From positions 2,914,001 to 2,978,000 of the forward strand of contig NZ_JAGSHX010000006.1 in assembly GCF_018138715.1 (NCBI RefSeq): a stretch of 64,000 nt of DNA. The letters run 5' to 3'. Each line of letters opens with the position of its first letter. The stretch's first letter is position 1. The stretch comes from Streptomyces asiaticus. GTDB taxonomy: Bacteria; Actinomycetota; Actinomycetes; Streptomycetales; Streptomycetaceae. Positions 1 through 8,676 of the stretch are shown here, in pieces. Both the position numbers and the translations under genes were made by a program. The notes beneath the pieces are model-generated. The model had not been told where the DNA came from. It did not search any database and saw nothing but the letters and a program-made list of their open reading frames with translations.

Positions 1-84
1 GATCCGCGTCAATTACCGGGGATAACCCCCGCGTTGTGGACAACTCCGTCACCCCGCCGAGTGAAGAGCCTCCCCCACCCTCCG

Positions 85-930
85 CTACCGCGGAGAGACC
101 ACCGCCCCCAGCAGCCCCGGCCCGGTGTGCGCCCCGATCACCGCGCCCACCTCGCTCACATACAGCTCCGCCAGCCCCGGCACCCGCTCCCGCAGCCGTT
201 CCGCGAGCGCCGCGGCCCGTTCGCCCGCCGCCAGGTGCTGCACCGCGATGTCCACCGGGCTCCGGCCGGCCCGCTCCACCACGATCTCCTCGAGCCGGGC
301 GATGGCCTTCGAGGCGGTGCGGACCTTCTCCCGCAGCTCGATCCGGCCCTCGTCGAGCTGGAGCAGCGGTTTGACCGCGAGCGCCGAGCCGAGGAGGGCC
401 TGGGCCGCGCCGATGCGGCCGCCGCGCCGGAGATAGTCGAGGGTGTCGACGTAGAAGTACGCCGCCGTGCTGTCGGCCCGTTTCTCCGCCGCCGCCACGG
501 CCTCGTCCAGCGTGCCGCCGCCCTCCGCCGTCTCGGCCGCCGCCAGCGCGCAGAAGCCGAGCGCCATCGCGACCATTCCGCTGTCCACCACCCGCACCGG
601 AACGGGCGCGTCCTGTGCCGCGAGCACCGCCGCGTCGTAGGTGCCGGAGAACTCGGCCGACAGATGCAGGGAGACGATGCCCGTCGCACCCTCCTCGGCG
701 GCGGCCCGGTAGGCGGCCGCGAACATCTCCGGGCTGGGCCGGGACGTCGTCACCGGCTTCCGCTTCTGCAATGCCTGCGCGAGGGACCGGGCCGAGATCT
801 CGGTGCCCTCCTCCAGGGCCCGGTCTCCGAGCACCACCGTCAGCGGCACGGCGGTGATGCGGTGCCGCTCCATCGCATCCTGCGGCAAGTACGCCGTGGA
901 ATCGGTCACGATCGCGACATGGCGGGACAT
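85..930 (-). CDS. DegV family fatty-acid-binding protein
   Basis: A 281-residue protein that begins SRHVAIVTDSTAYLP after its Met. The TDST motif near residue 10 and the later SAEFSGTYDAA segment are typical of DegV/FakB proteins, which bind a fatty acid in a two-domain fold; in Firmicutes they present it to a fatty acid kinase. The reading frame is open for 25 codons further upstream, but the ATG at 930 starts exactly at the family N-terminus and is preceded by a GGGAGG-like stretch, so I start there. No kinase partner is visible in the window. The family call is firm; the physiological role in Streptomyces is inference. Confidence 0.9.
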   Translation of the reverse strand: MSRHVAIVTDSTAYLPQDAMERHRITAVPLTVVLGDRALEEGTEISARSLAQALQKRKPVTTSRPSPEMFAAAYRAAAEEGATGIVSLHLSAEFSGTYDAAVLAAQDAPVPVRVVDSGMVAMALGFCALAAAETAEGGGTLDEAVAAAEKRADSTAAYFYVDTLDYLRRGGRIGAAQALLGSALAVKPLLQLDEGRIELREKVRTASKAIARLEEIVVERAGRSPVDIAVQHLAAGERAAALAERLRERVPGLAELYVSEVGAVIGAHTGPGLLGAVVSPR

Positions 931-1114
931 GACTGGGAGGTTATCGGGGGATGGCGCCTGCCGACAGCGCGACCCCGCCGGATGATCAATTGCCTTGCCG
1001 ATCATGCCCTGTTCAGACGTGACTCAGATCCTGTTCTCAGACCGGGTTCGTTCGGGGGTTCACGGGTTCCGGTTCCGGGGTTACGGAGGTCCGGGGTTTC
1101 GGAGGTCCGGGGTC

Positions 1115-1873
1115 TCAGGCCGTGTTCTCGGGGCGGGGGGACTGCTGCCAGGGCTTCTGCCACGCCTGGGGCTCCGTATTCGGCCTCGACCCGAGCGACG
1201 GCCGGGGCGGCTCCGGCTCCTGCCCCGCCCCGGGCCCAGGGCGCGCCCCCGCCTCGGGCCCAGGTCGCGCCCCCACGCCGGGTCCAGGTCGTGCACCCGC
1301 CTCGGGCGCCGCCAGCGGCTCGTCGGGCTCCACCGCCGTCCAGTGCCGCAGCGCCCCCGCCTCCATCTCGATCTCGCGGCCCAGCGAGTCCAGATCGTCG
1401 TGCGCCATCCGATGCGTACGCTCCTGCACCGCCCAGCGCAGCGAGTCGGCCGAGTGGGTGATCCGCTGCGTGCGCTCCCGCATCTCGGGCAGCAGGGCTG
1501 CGAGCCGGGATCTGTCGGGTTCCTGCTCCAGCCGCTTCAGATCCGCTTCCAGGTCCAGCGCATGGCTGCTCAGCCGCTGGAACAGGCCCAACGACTCCGA
1601 CAGGGACCGGTCTTGCGGGGCGGCCGCCTGCAACGCCTGCCCGGTGGCGCGCATCGAGCCGCGCAGGGAGAGCCGCAGCTGGGCCAGCTCACCGGCCGCG
1701 CCCGGCTGGGCGAGCTGCCGGGCCCGGAGTCTGGTCTCCTCCACCGTGACGCGGGCCTGGTGCACCGTACGGTCGATACCGCGCTTGGCCGCCCTGACCG
1801 CGCGAACGGCCCCATAGACCCCCGCCAGCATGATCAGGACGAAAAGCGTCAACAGGATCCAGATGGCTTCCAT
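1115..1873 (-). CDS. Conserved single-pass membrane protein of unknown function
   Basis: A 252-residue protein. Residues 3-22 form one hydrophobic segment (AIWILLTLFVLIMLAGVYGA), followed by a helical, Arg/Gln-rich, probably coiled-coil cytoplasmic or periplasmic body (residues 30-180). The C-terminal tail consists of near-perfect GARPGPG-type repeats (DNA about 1205-1310) ending in a proline/glutamine-rich stretch. I do not recognise a characterised family. It lies downstream of leuS on the same strand with a 117-bp gap, so it may be an independent unit. The repeat tail is probably disordered and length-variable. Confidence 0.7.
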   Translation of the reverse strand: MEAIWILLTLFVLIMLAGVYGAVRAVRAAKRGIDRTVHQARVTVEETRLRARQLAQPGAAGELAQLRLSLRGSMRATGQALQAAAPQDRSLSESLGLFQRLSSHALDLEADLKRLEQEPDRSRLAALLPEMRERTQRITHSADSLRWAVQERTHRMAHDDLDSLGREIEMEAGALRHWTAVEPDEPLAAPEAGARPGPGVGARPGPEAGARPGPGAGQEPEPPRPSLGSRPNTEPQAWQKPWQQSPRPENTA

Positions 1874-1990
1874 GTGCGCTCCTTGGGGCGGCGGTCACGG
1901 CACGGTGGCGGTCGTCCTCTCAGCGTAAACGCGCCGGGCGGATCAGAGGTTCCTGACGAACCCCCAACCCGCCCGCACGTGAAAAGCCGA

Positions 1991-4867
1991 TCAGGCCGGA
2001 ACGATGTTCACCAGCTTCGGCGCCCGCACGATGACCTTACGGATACCGGCGCCGTTCAGCGCCGCCACGACCGCCGGGTCGCCCACCGCCAGCGCCTCCA
2101 GCTCCTCGTCGGAGACCGAGGGCGCGACCTCCAGCCGGGCCTTGACCTTGCCCTTGACCTGCACCACACAGGTGACGGTCTCGTCCACGACGTACTCCGG
2201 ATCGGCGACCGGGAAGGACTCGTGGACGACCGACCCGGAGTGGCCCAGCTTGCGCCACAGCTCCTCCGCGACATGCGGGGCCAGCGGCGAGATCAGCAGC
2301 ACCAGGCCCTCGGCCACCGAGCGGGGCACCTCGCGCACCTTGGTGACGTGGTTGTTCAGCTCGGTGATCTTGGCGATGGCGGTGTTGAAGCGCAGGCCCT
2401 CCATGTCCTGCCGGACGCCGTCGATCGCCTTGTGCAGGGCGCGCAGCGTCGCCTCGTCGGGCTCGGTGTCGACGACGGTGACCTCTCCGGTGCCCTCGTC
2501 GACGACATTGCGCCACAGCCGCTGCAACAGCCGGTACTGACCGACGACCGCACGGGTGTCCCAGGGCCGCGAGACGTCCAGCGGACCCATGGCCATCTCG
2601 TACAGCCGCAGCGTGTCGGCCCCGTACTCGGCGCAGATCTCGTCCGGCGTGACGGCGTTCTTCAGGGACTTGCCCATCTTGCCCAGCAGCCGGGAGACCT
2701 TCTCGCCGTGGTACCAGTAGGCGCCGTCCCGCTCCTCGACCTCGGCGGCCGGGACGGCGATACCGCGGCTGTCCCGGTAGACATACGCCTGGATCATGCC
2801 CTGGTTGTACAGCTTGTGGAACGGCTCGACCGAGGAGACATGCCCCAGGTCGAACAGCACCTTGGACCAGAACCGGGCGTACAGCAGATGCAGCACCGCG
2901 TGCTCGGCGCCGCCCACGTACAGGTCGACACCGCCGTGCGGCTGCCCCTCGCGCGGCCCCATCCAGTAGCGCTCGGCCTCGGGGTCGACCAGCCGCTCGC
3001 TGTTGTGCGGGTCCAGGTAGCGCAGCTCGTACCAGCAGGAGCCGGCCCAGTTGGGCATGGTGTTGGTCTCGCGGCGGAACGGCCGCGGCCCACGGCCGTC
3101 GCCCAGGTCCAGCACCACGTTGACCCACTCCTCGTTCCGGGACAGCGGGGTCTCCGGGGAGGTGTCGGAGTCGTCCGGGTCGAAGGTGCGCGGCGAGTAG
3201 TCCTCGACCTCGGGCAGTTCCAGGGGCAGCATCGACTCGGGCAGGGGGTGGGCCACGCCCTCCTCGTCGTAGACGATCGGGAAGGGCTCGCCCCAGTAGC
3301 GCTGGCGGCTGAACAGCCAGTCGCGCAGCCGGTAGTTGACGGTGCCCTCGCCGATGGAGCGGGACTCCAGCCACTCGGTGATGCGCGCCTTGGCCTCGAC
3401 GACGCCCAGCCCGTCCAGCGATACGGACTCCCCCGTCGAGTTGACGATCTTGGCGTCGTACGAGCTGAAGGCGTCGTCCCAGGTCGACGGGTCGGTGCCG
3501 CGATCGTCGGACGGCTCGACGACGCAGCGCATGGGCAGCTCGAAGGCACGGGCAAAGGCGAAGTCACGGCTGTCGTGCGCCGGGACGGCCATGATCGCGC
3601 CGGTGCCGTAGCCCATCAGGACGTAGTCGGCGATGAAGACCGGCACCCGGTCGCCGCTGACCGGGTTGACGGCGTAGGCGCCGGTGAAGACGCCGGTCTT
3701 GTCCTTGGCCTCGGCCTGCCGCTCGACGTCCGACTTGGCCGCGGCCTGCTTGCGGTAGGCGTCGACGGCCTGGGCCGGGGTGGCGTGGCCGCCGGTCCAG
3801 ACGTCGTGGGTGCCCTCGGGCCAGGCGGCCGGAACGATCTCGTCCACCAGGCCGTGCTCGGGCGCCAGGACCATGTAGGTGGCGCCGAACAGGGTGTCCT
3901 GGCGAGTGGTGAAGATCGTGATCTTGGCGTCGGGGTGCTCGGCCACCGGGAAGTCGACCCGGGCGCCCTCGCTGCGGCCGATCCAGTTGCGCTGTTGCAG
4001 CTTGATGGCCTCGGGCCAGTCCAGCTCGTCCAGGTCGTCCAGCAGCCGGTCGGCGTAGGCGGTGATGCGCATGTTCCACTGGCGCAGCTTGGCCTTGAAG
4101 ACCGGGAAGTTGCCGCGCTCGGAGCGGCCGTCCGCGGTGACCTCCTCGTTGGCCAGCACGGTGCCCAGGCCGGGACACCAGTTGACGGGCGCGTCCGAGG
4201 CGTAGGCCAGGCGGTAGTCGCCCAGGATGTCGGCGCGCTCGGACTCGGTCAGCTCGGCCCAGGGGCGGCCGTCGGGGGTCGGGCGCTCACCGGAGGCGAA
4301 CCGCTGGACCAGGGTGTCGATGGGGCGCGCCGTCTTCGCCTCCGGGTCGTACCAGGAGTTGAAGATCTGCAAGAAGATCCACTGGGTCCACTTGTAGTAG
4401 TCCGGGTCGATCGTCGCGAACGAGCGGCGCTTGTCGTGGCCCAGGCCCAGCCGGCGCAGCTGCCGCCGCATGTTCTCGATGTTGGCCTCGGTGCTGACCC
4501 GCGGGTGGGTGCCGGTCTGCACCGCGTACTGCTCGGCGGGCAGGCCGAAGGCGTCGAAGCCCAGGGTGTGCAGGACGTTGTGGCCCGTCATGCGGTGGTA
4601 GCGGGCGAACACATCGGTGGCGATGTAGCCCAGCGGATGGCCCACGTGCAGTCCCGCGCCCGAGGGGTACGGGAACATGTCCATGACGAACTTCTTGGGC
4701 CGGGCGACGGCCTCGGCGTCGCCGGCCAGGTCGCCGCCGGGGTTGGACGCCTCATACGTGCCGTGCGCGTCCCAGAAGTCCTGCCAGCGGGCTTCGATGT
4801 CGGCGGCCAGGGCGGCCGTGTAGCGGTGCGGCGCGGCCACCTCGGCCGCGGCGTTGGTCTCGCTCAT
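1991..4867 (-). CDS. leuS: Leucyl-tRNA synthetase
   Basis: A 958-residue class Ia aminoacyl-tRNA synthetase that charges tRNA-Leu. The HIGH-type ATP motif is GHPLGY (around residue 70), the KMSKS-type loop reads GKMGKSLKN, and between them lies an editing domain with a TGTHP-like and DSRDFAFA segment. The C-terminal part carries the anticodon-binding domain and ends in the LeuRS-specific tail ([14 protein letters not shown]). The frame stays open 56 codons upstream, but that stretch is the untranslated leader containing an overlapping leader peptide and terminator hairpin, so the ATG at 4867 ([10 protein letters not shown]) is the start. Regulation by leucine-dependent attenuation is suggested by that leader. 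Confidence 0.97.
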   Translation of the reverse strand: MSETNAAAEVAAPHRYTAALAADIEARWQDFWDAHGTYEASNPGGDLAGDAEAVARPKKFVMDMFPYPSGAGLHVGHPLGYIATDVFARYHRMTGHNVLHTLGFDAFGLPAEQYAVQTGTHPRVSTEANIENMRRQLRRLGLGHDKRRSFATIDPDYYKWTQWIFLQIFNSWYDPEAKTARPIDTLVQRFASGERPTPDGRPWAELTESERADILGDYRLAYASDAPVNWCPGLGTVLANEEVTADGRSERGNFPVFKAKLRQWNMRITAYADRLLDDLDELDWPEAIKLQQRNWIGRSEGARVDFPVAEHPDAKITIFTTRQDTLFGATYMVLAPEHGLVDEIVPAAWPEGTHDVWTGGHATPAQAVDAYRKQAAAKSDVERQAEAKDKTGVFTGAYAVNPVSGDRVPVFIADYVLMGYGTGAIMAVPAHDSRDFAFARAFELPMRCVVEPSDDRGTDPSTWDDAFSSYDAKIVNSTGESVSLDGLGVVEAKARITEWLESRSIGEGTVNYRLRDWLFSRQRYWGEPFPIVYDEEGVAHPLPESMLPLELPEVEDYSPRTFDPDDSDTSPETPLSRNEEWVNVVLDLGDGRGPRPFRRETNTMPNWAGSCWYELRYLDPHNSERLVDPEAERYWMGPREGQPHGGVDLYVGGAEHAVLHLLYARFWSKVLFDLGHVSSVEPFHKLYNQGMIQAYVYRDSRGIAVPAAEVEERDGAYWYHGEKVSRLLGKMGKSLKNAVTPDEICAEYGADTLRLYEMAMGPLDVSRPWDTRAVVGQYRLLQRLWRNVVDEGTGEVTVVDTEPDEATLRALHKAIDGVRQDMEGLRFNTAIAKITELNNHVTKVREVPRSVAEGLVLLISPLAPHVAEELWRKLGHSGSVVHESFPVADPEYVVDETVTCVVQVKGKVKARLEVAPSVSDEELEALAVGDPAVVAALNGAGIRKVIVRAPKLVNIVPA

Positions 4868-4928
4868 GGTCCTCAAAGCTCCATCGGTCGTCTCTGCCTG
4901 CGGCAACGCAGCGGATCCCTGCTTCCGA

Positions 4929-4957
4929 AACAAAAAGACCCCTCGCACAGGAGGGGA
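4929..4957 (-). terminator. Attenuator hairpin upstream of leuS
   Basis: On the minus strand a CCCCTC/GAGGGG hairpin with a six-base loop is followed directly by TCTTTTTGTTT. This is a U-tract terminator, the only classical one I see in the window. It sits 62 bp before the leuS ATG and downstream of a leucine-rich leader peptide, so it is positioned to stop transcription when leucyl-tRNA is plentiful. Confidence 0.75.
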
Positions 4958-4959
4958 CG

Positions 4960-5009
4960 CCGCGCTGATGCCGACCGGAGCTGTACTCGGCCGGTAGTGA
5001 TCAGCGCGG
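4960..5009 (-). promoter_or_regulatory. Alternative stem-loops of the leuS leader
   Basis: Two competing structures are readable in the leader RNA. One pairs CCGCGCTGAT (5009-5000), which overlaps the leader-peptide stop codon, with ATCAGCGCGG (4969-4960). The other pairs CCGGCCGAG with CUCCGGUCGG inside the same span. A ribosome stalled on the Leu codons at 5024-5016 would cover the first arm. How this feeds into terminator choice is inference; the pairings themselves are seen in the sequence. Confidence 0.55.
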
Positions 5010-5039
5010 CCCGCTAAGCAGAAGGCGTACGGCACGCAT
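5001..5039 (-). CDS. Leucine-rich leader peptide of leuS
   Basis: A 12-codon open frame reading [12 protein letters not shown] and then TGA. Codons 6-8 are three consecutive leucines, CTT-CTG-CTT; CTT is a rare codon in such a GC-rich genome. It ends 50 bp before a U-tract terminator and 133 bp before leuS. This is the architecture of a classical amino-acid attenuator, in which ribosome stalling on scarce leucyl-tRNA would favour read-through into leuS. A -10-like TAACCT lies 7 nt upstream of the ATG, so the transcript may be leaderless. It does not use a Shine-Dalgarno motif. Confidence 0.7.
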   Translation of the reverse strand: MRAVRLLLSGPR

Positions 5040-5045
5040 GGAGCC

Positions 5046-5051
5046 AGGTTA
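5046..5051 (-). promoter_or_regulatory. Putative -10 element of the leuS leader
   Basis: TAACCT on the minus strand fits the actinobacterial TANNNT -10 consensus. It places the transcription start at or within one base of the leader-peptide ATG at 5039. No convincing -35 (TTGAC-like) is seen 17-18 bp upstream. Confidence 0.4.
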
Positions 5052-5103
5052 CCGCAGGGCGCGGACGGGCCGCACGGAGGTGGTGACCCTCGTCACGCGA
5101 CGC

Positions 5104-5136
5104 GAAAGGCGAGCCGCCCTTACGGACGACTCGCCT
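5104..5136 (-). terminator. Terminator-like hairpin behind tRNA-Ala
   Basis: On the minus strand AGGCGAG (5136-5130) pairs with CTCGCCT (5113-5107), followed by a short TT. It lies 9 bp after the tRNA and before the leuS promoter region, so it probably separates the two transcripts. Confidence 0.45.
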
Positions 5137-5144
5137 CCTCAATG

Positions 5145-5217
5145 TGGAGCTAAGGAGAATTGAACTCCTGACCTCCTGCATGCCATGCAGGCGCTCTACC
5201 AACTGAGCTATAGCCCC
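5145..5217 (-). tRNA. tRNA-Ala (anticodon GGC)
   Basis: A 73-nt cloverleaf: acceptor GGGGCTA/TAGCTCC with the G3:U70 wobble pair that defines alanine identity, anticodon stem CCTGC/GCAGG around loop ATGGCAT (anticodon GGC), and T-loop GTTCAATTC. Discriminator base is A73. The CCA end is not encoded. An identical copy lies at 8532-8604. Confidence 0.95.
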
Positions 5218-5318
5218 AGGTCCTGCCCCGCCCGGTTTCCCCGGCGGCGACGCCTACATTACACGGATGCCCCGGCCTTCCGCCAAATCGATTGGCCGGA
5301 GACCGGAGCAGCTCCCCG

Positions 5319-5552
5319 TTACGCCGTCGCGAACGAATAGAAACGCTTCAGCGTGCAGTGCTCGTCGAGGAGCCGACCGTAGATCGGCTCCCCTTCGAGC
5401 TCACGGTAGGTCTCGATGGGGTCGCCCCTGATGATCAGCGCCCGCGCGCATTCCGCACACCAGTACTGGTAGTCGGGGTTGAGCGGCTCCATGTCGCGGA
5501 CGATCGGTGTACCGGTGCCGCACCAGTCGCACTTCCGGCTGTGAGCTCCCAT
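5319..5552 (-). CDS. Small zinc-ribbon-like protein
   Basis: A 77-residue protein with two CxxC pairs (CDWC near residue 8, CAEC near residue 32) that could bind one zinc ion. The rest has no recognisable domain. The start MGAHSRKCDWC gives the most compact frame. It is followed tightly by, and shares strand with, a second zinc-ribbon protein upstream (5 bp gap), suggesting co-transcription. Function unknown; small zinc ribbons of this kind often act in nucleic-acid or protein interactions, but nothing here decides it. Confidence 0.6.
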   Translation of the reverse strand: MGAHSRKCDWCGTGTPIVRDMEPLNPDYQYWCAECARALIIRGDPIETYRELEGEPIYGRLLDEHCTLKRFYSFATA

Positions 5553-5557
5553 CTCAC

Positions 5558-5716
5558 TCAGCTCCAGCTATGGCCGCAGGCCGTACACACGTAGGAAACA
5601 CCGCCGTTGTCACCGAGGACCTGTGCCACATGTCCGGAGCCGCAGGACGGGCACACGATGCCCGCTCGTGCCCTGCGGGACGGGTCCTCGATCGCATCGA
5701 GGATGCTGGTCCGCAT
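5558..5716 (-). CDS. Small zinc-ribbon protein
   Basis: A 52-residue protein, MRTSILDAIEDPSRRARAG followed by a zinc ribbon CPSC-x20-CTAC and the ending GHSWS. I chose the ATG at 5716 because GGGAGG and AGGTGG lie just upstream; a GTG at 5779 in the same frame would add 21 Arg/Gly-rich residues. It precedes the other zinc-ribbon gene by 5 bp. No function can be assigned from sequence. Confidence 0.6.
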   Translation of the reverse strand: MRTSILDAIEDPSRRARAGIVCPSCGSGHVAQVLGDNGGVSYVCTACGHSWS

Positions 5717-5794
5717 CCCACCTGCCCTCCCCATCGGACGTGTCGGCCCCATCCCCCTCCGGCCGTCCGATTCTGCCACGGGACGACGCGCAGG

Positions 5795-7354
5795 TCAGCG
5801 GAGATGCCCCACTCGTCTCACCAGACTCATCAGCGCTCCGCACAGCGCGGCCCCGGCCAAGGCGACGCAGGTCACCCACAGGGCGTCCGCGGAGGCACCC
5901 GCACTGGGCACCGTATCGTCCGCAGCGCCCAGGAACACCGCCCCGAAGACCGCGACGCCGGTGAGCAGGCCGAGTTGAGCCGCCGTCACCAGTACCCCGC
6001 TGGCGTCCGCGGCGTCCTGCCGCCTTACGGTCGCCAACGTCCGCGTGAGCAGGGGACTGTAGGCGAACGAGAGCCCCGCGCCGGAGGCCGTAAGGGCGAC
6101 GAGGAGCCATGGGCCGCCGTCCGTGCCGTCGCGCAGGGCCAGGCCCGCCCCGGCGAACGAGGCGGCCGCCAGCAGGAATCCGCCCGGGACGGTGGCGGCG
6201 TGCCAGCGGGCGGGCAGCCGCTGCCAGTTGAGGCCCACGACGCCGAACGCGACCGCCGTGGGGACGAATGTCAGCCCCGTCCGCAGCGGGCTGTGGCCGA
6301 GCCCGCCCTGCACATGCAGGGTCATGGCGAACAGGAACCCCGCGTTGGCCGCCATCGCCAGTGCGATACGGATCACCGCACGCGGTATCCCCGGCGCCCG
6401 CGCCACCCTGGGGGAGATCAGCGGCGCACCGCCGCGCCGGGCCAGCCGGGTCTCGTACGCGGCGAAGAGCGCCACCAGGGCCGCGCTCAGCCCCAGCGTG
6501 ACCCAGCACCAGAGCGGCCAGCCACGCTCCTGCCCGAGCACCAGAGGCACCGTGAACAGCAGCACGGCGGCCGCGAGCAGCACCAGGCCGGGCAGGTCCA
6601 GGCCGCTCCGGCGGACGGCCGCGCCCTCCCCGCGAGGGCGCGGCGCGTCGGCCGGGTCGTGCAGCAGCCGCGGGCCGAGGGCCAGCAGCGCGAGCCCGAT
6701 CGGCACGTTCACCAGGAAGACCGGGCGCCAGCCGGAGCCGAACAGATCGGCCTCGACCAGCAGCCCGCCCAGGATCTGCCCGCCGGCGGCACCGGAGGCC
6801 AGCACCGCGGAGTACGCGCCCAGCGCCCGTGCCCGCGAACCGCCCGTGAACGTCCGCTGGATCAGGCTCAGCACCTGGGGCAGCATCAGCGCGGCACCCG
6901 CGCCCTGGACGAACCGGAAGGCGATCAGCTGTCCGGTGGTGGCGGCCAGCCCGCAGGCCAGCGAGGCGCCGGTGAAGACCGCGAGCCCGGTCAGGAACAT
7001 CCGCCGGTGGCCGATCAGGGCGCCCAGCCGCGCGCCGGTGATCAGCAGCACCGCGTAGGAGATGGTGTAGCCCGCGATGACGAGTTGCAGCCCGGCACCG
7101 GAGGCGTGCAGATCGGCGCGGACGGTCGGGGCGGCGATGTTGACGATGAAGACGTCGAGCACGGCCATGAGCTGGCCGGTGAGGACGATCGCGAGCAGCC
7201 AGCCGGGGCGCGGAGTGCGCCGGGACGCGGGGTGCCGCGCGACCCGGCGGTCGGCGGCCGGGCCGTCACTGGCCCGGTTGTCAGTGGGCTCGCCTTTACT
7301 GGATCCACCGAGGTCTCCCGTCGGAGGAAGGGTGGTCGGGGTGGTGTGTTTCAT
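5795..7354 (-). CDS. MFS drug-efflux transporter (DHA2, 14-TM type)
   Basis: A 519-residue integral membrane protein. After a 55-residue polar N-terminus the first helix reads WLLAIVLTGQLMAVLDVFIVNIA, containing the LDVFIVN motif (D34-type residue) of the EmrB/QacA 14-helix group. Motif A (ARLGALIGHRRMFLTG) and an antiporter motif C-like glycine-rich helix (LASGAAGGQILGGLL) follow. These are proton-driven multidrug or antibiotic exporters. The gene is divergent from an XRE regulator, with iterated repeats in the shared promoter region, which suggests local repression. The substrate cannot be predicted. Confidence 0.9.
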   Translation of the reverse strand: MKHTTPTTLPPTGDLGGSSKGEPTDNRASDGPAADRRVARHPASRRTPRPGWLLAIVLTGQLMAVLDVFIVNIAAPTVRADLHASGAGLQLVIAGYTISYAVLLITGARLGALIGHRRMFLTGLAVFTGASLACGLAATTGQLIAFRFVQGAGAALMLPQVLSLIQRTFTGGSRARALGAYSAVLASGAAGGQILGGLLVEADLFGSGWRPVFLVNVPIGLALLALGPRLLHDPADAPRPRGEGAAVRRSGLDLPGLVLLAAAVLLFTVPLVLGQERGWPLWCWVTLGLSAALVALFAAYETRLARRGGAPLISPRVARAPGIPRAVIRIALAMAANAGFLFAMTLHVQGGLGHSPLRTGLTFVPTAVAFGVVGLNWQRLPARWHAATVPGGFLLAAASFAGAGLALRDGTDGGPWLLVALTASGAGLSFAYSPLLTRTLATVRRQDAADASGVLVTAAQLGLLTGVAVFGAVFLGAADDTVPSAGASADALWVTCVALAGAALCGALMSLVRRVGHLR

Positions 7355-7452
7355 GGGTCGAGCCTGTGGCCGGGCGGATACCGGTAACGAGAGCCCGCCG
7401 ATGCTGGTAGTGCCAGCACCTGGCAGCCGCCCGCCGCCCCCGGGAGCATGGG

Positions 7453-7510
7453 ACCGTACGGCTCGACGGGACCGTACGGCTCGACGGGGGAACCGTACGG
7501 CTCGACGGGG
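7453..7510. promoter_or_regulatory. Three direct repeats in the MFS/XRE divergent promoter
   Basis: ACCGTACGGCTCGACGGG occurs three times, beginning at 7453, 7471 and 7492, with a degenerate fourth copy at about 7512. Each unit holds the 8-bp palindrome CCGTACGG. Spacing of 18-21 bp is close to two helical turns. They fill the space between the two divergent start codons, so they are candidate operators for the XRE protein (inference). Confidence 0.5.
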
Positions 7511-7555
7511 GACCGGCCGTGCGGCCCGACGGCACGGGGGATGGGGAGAGCGACG

Positions 7556-8509
7556 ATGACCGCGAACACTCGGCGCAGAAGGCCCGAGCTGGCCGCCTTC
7601 CTGCGCAGCCGCCGCGCCCGGGTGACCCCCGCCGACGTGGGCATGGCGCCCGGTCTGCGGCGGCGCACCCCGGGGCTGCGCCGCGAGGAGGTCGCCCAGC
7701 TCTCCGGCGTCGGCGTGACCTGGTACACCTGGCTGGAGCAGGGCCGCCCGATCAACGCCAGCGTGCAGGTGCTGGACGCGGTCGCGCGCACTCTGCGGCT
7801 GGACCAGACCGAGCGCGAGCACCTCTATCACCTGGCCGGGGTGCCGTATGTGCCCGGCCGGGAGCGCGATCCACGCAGCGTGAGCCCGGAGGTGCAGGGC
7901 ATCATCGACGCGCTCGACCCGCTCCCCGCGGTGGTCTACAACGCCCGCTACGACGTCCTGGCCGCCAATGCCGCGTACGGCGGCCTGTTCCCGCAGATGC
8001 TGCTCTCGGCCGCCGCCGAGCGGAACGCCCTGTGGCAGCTGTTCGTGGCCCGTCGCTGCTGTGCTCCGTATGTGAATCTCGAGGAGGAGCTGCCGCTCCT
8101 GGTGGCCACGCTGCGCGGCGGGTACGGACGCCATGTGGGCGAGCCCGCCTGGGAGGACTTCATCGCCCGGCTGCTGGAGGCCAGCGACGACTTCGCCCGG
8201 CTGTGGCAGAGCGGGGACGTGGCCCCGCCGGGTTCCCGGATCAAGGTGGTGCGGCACGCCTCGGTCGGCGAGATCCGGCTGACCTCGACCTCGATGCGGG
8301 TCAGCGGGGTGCCGGAGACCCGGATCGTGGTCTACACGCCCTGCGACGAGGAGAGCCGCGACCATGTGCGGCGGGTGCGCCTCCTCCACGACCCGATGAT
8401 CGGCTGCACGATGCACGCCAAGCCGCTCTCCGTGCTGCGGGAGGAGAGGGCCGCGGCGGAGACCCGGGCCGGAAGCGGTGTGGAAAGCAGCGATCCCGCC
8501 TCCCTGTGA
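7556..8509 (+). CDS. XRE/MmyB-type transcriptional regulator
   Basis: A 317-residue regulator. Residues 5-80 form the helix-turn-helix domain (ELAAFLRSRRARVTP, GLRRRTPGLRREEVAQLSGV, YTWLEQGRPINAS), the layout of the MmyB-like helix-turn-helix family. The C-terminal 200 residues (PLPAVVYNARYDVLAANAAY onwards) match the MmyB ligand-binding domain, thought to bind a fatty acid-like ligand. The frame is open 36 codons upstream through a translated repeat tract; I chose the ATG at 7556 because GGGGAG lies 8 bp before it. It probably controls the divergent efflux gene. Its stop codon sits in the loop of a terminator hairpin. Confidence 0.85.
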   Translation: MTANTRRRRPELAAFLRSRRARVTPADVGMAPGLRRRTPGLRREEVAQLSGVGVTWYTWLEQGRPINASVQVLDAVARTLRLDQTEREHLYHLAGVPYVPGRERDPRSVSPEVQGIIDALDPLPAVVYNARYDVLAANAAYGGLFPQMLLSAAAERNALWQLFVARRCCAPYVNLEEELPLLVATLRGGYGRHVGEPAWEDFIARLLEASDDFARLWQSGDVAPPGSRIKVVRHASVGEIRLTSTSMRVSGVPETRIVVYTPCDEESRDHVRRVRLLHDPMIGCTMHAKPLSVLREERAAAETRAGSGVESSDPASL

Positions 8510-8522
8510 GGGAGACGGGATC
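8492..8522. terminator. Bidirectional terminator between XRE gene and tRNA-Ala
   Basis: GATCCCGCCTCCC (8492-8504) pairs perfectly, apart from one mismatch, with GGGAGACGGGATC (8510-8522) around a five-base loop. The loop is TGTGA, whose last three bases are the stop codon of the XRE gene. It can serve both the regulator and the convergent tRNA transcript. Confidence 0.7.
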
Positions 8523-8531
8523 CTGGTGCTG

Positions 8532-8604
8532 TGGAGCTAAGGAGAATTGAACTCCTGACCTCCTGCATGCCATGCAGGCGCTCTACCAACTGAGCTATAG
8601 CCCC
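8532..8604 (-). tRNA. tRNA-Ala (anticodon GGC), second copy
   Basis: Identical over all 73 bases to the copy at 5145-5217, including the G3:U70 pair and anticodon GGC. Identity stops at the tRNA ends, so only the tRNA itself is duplicated. Same orientation as the first copy. Confidence 0.95.
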
Positions 8605-8676
8605 GCTCTTCTCGGCGCCGAAGCGCTTCGAACGAGAAGGAGCATAGCCGGTGACCTGCCGGAAAAGGAAATCCGC

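Noticed and set aside
995..5017. A 1340-codon open frame on the plus strand opposite leuS
   Set aside because: It is the antisense shadow of leuS and its neighbour: high GC at third positions leaves stop-poor antisense frames. The product is Arg/Leu/Gly/Val-rich with no domain, while the minus strand encodes a perfect LeuRS.
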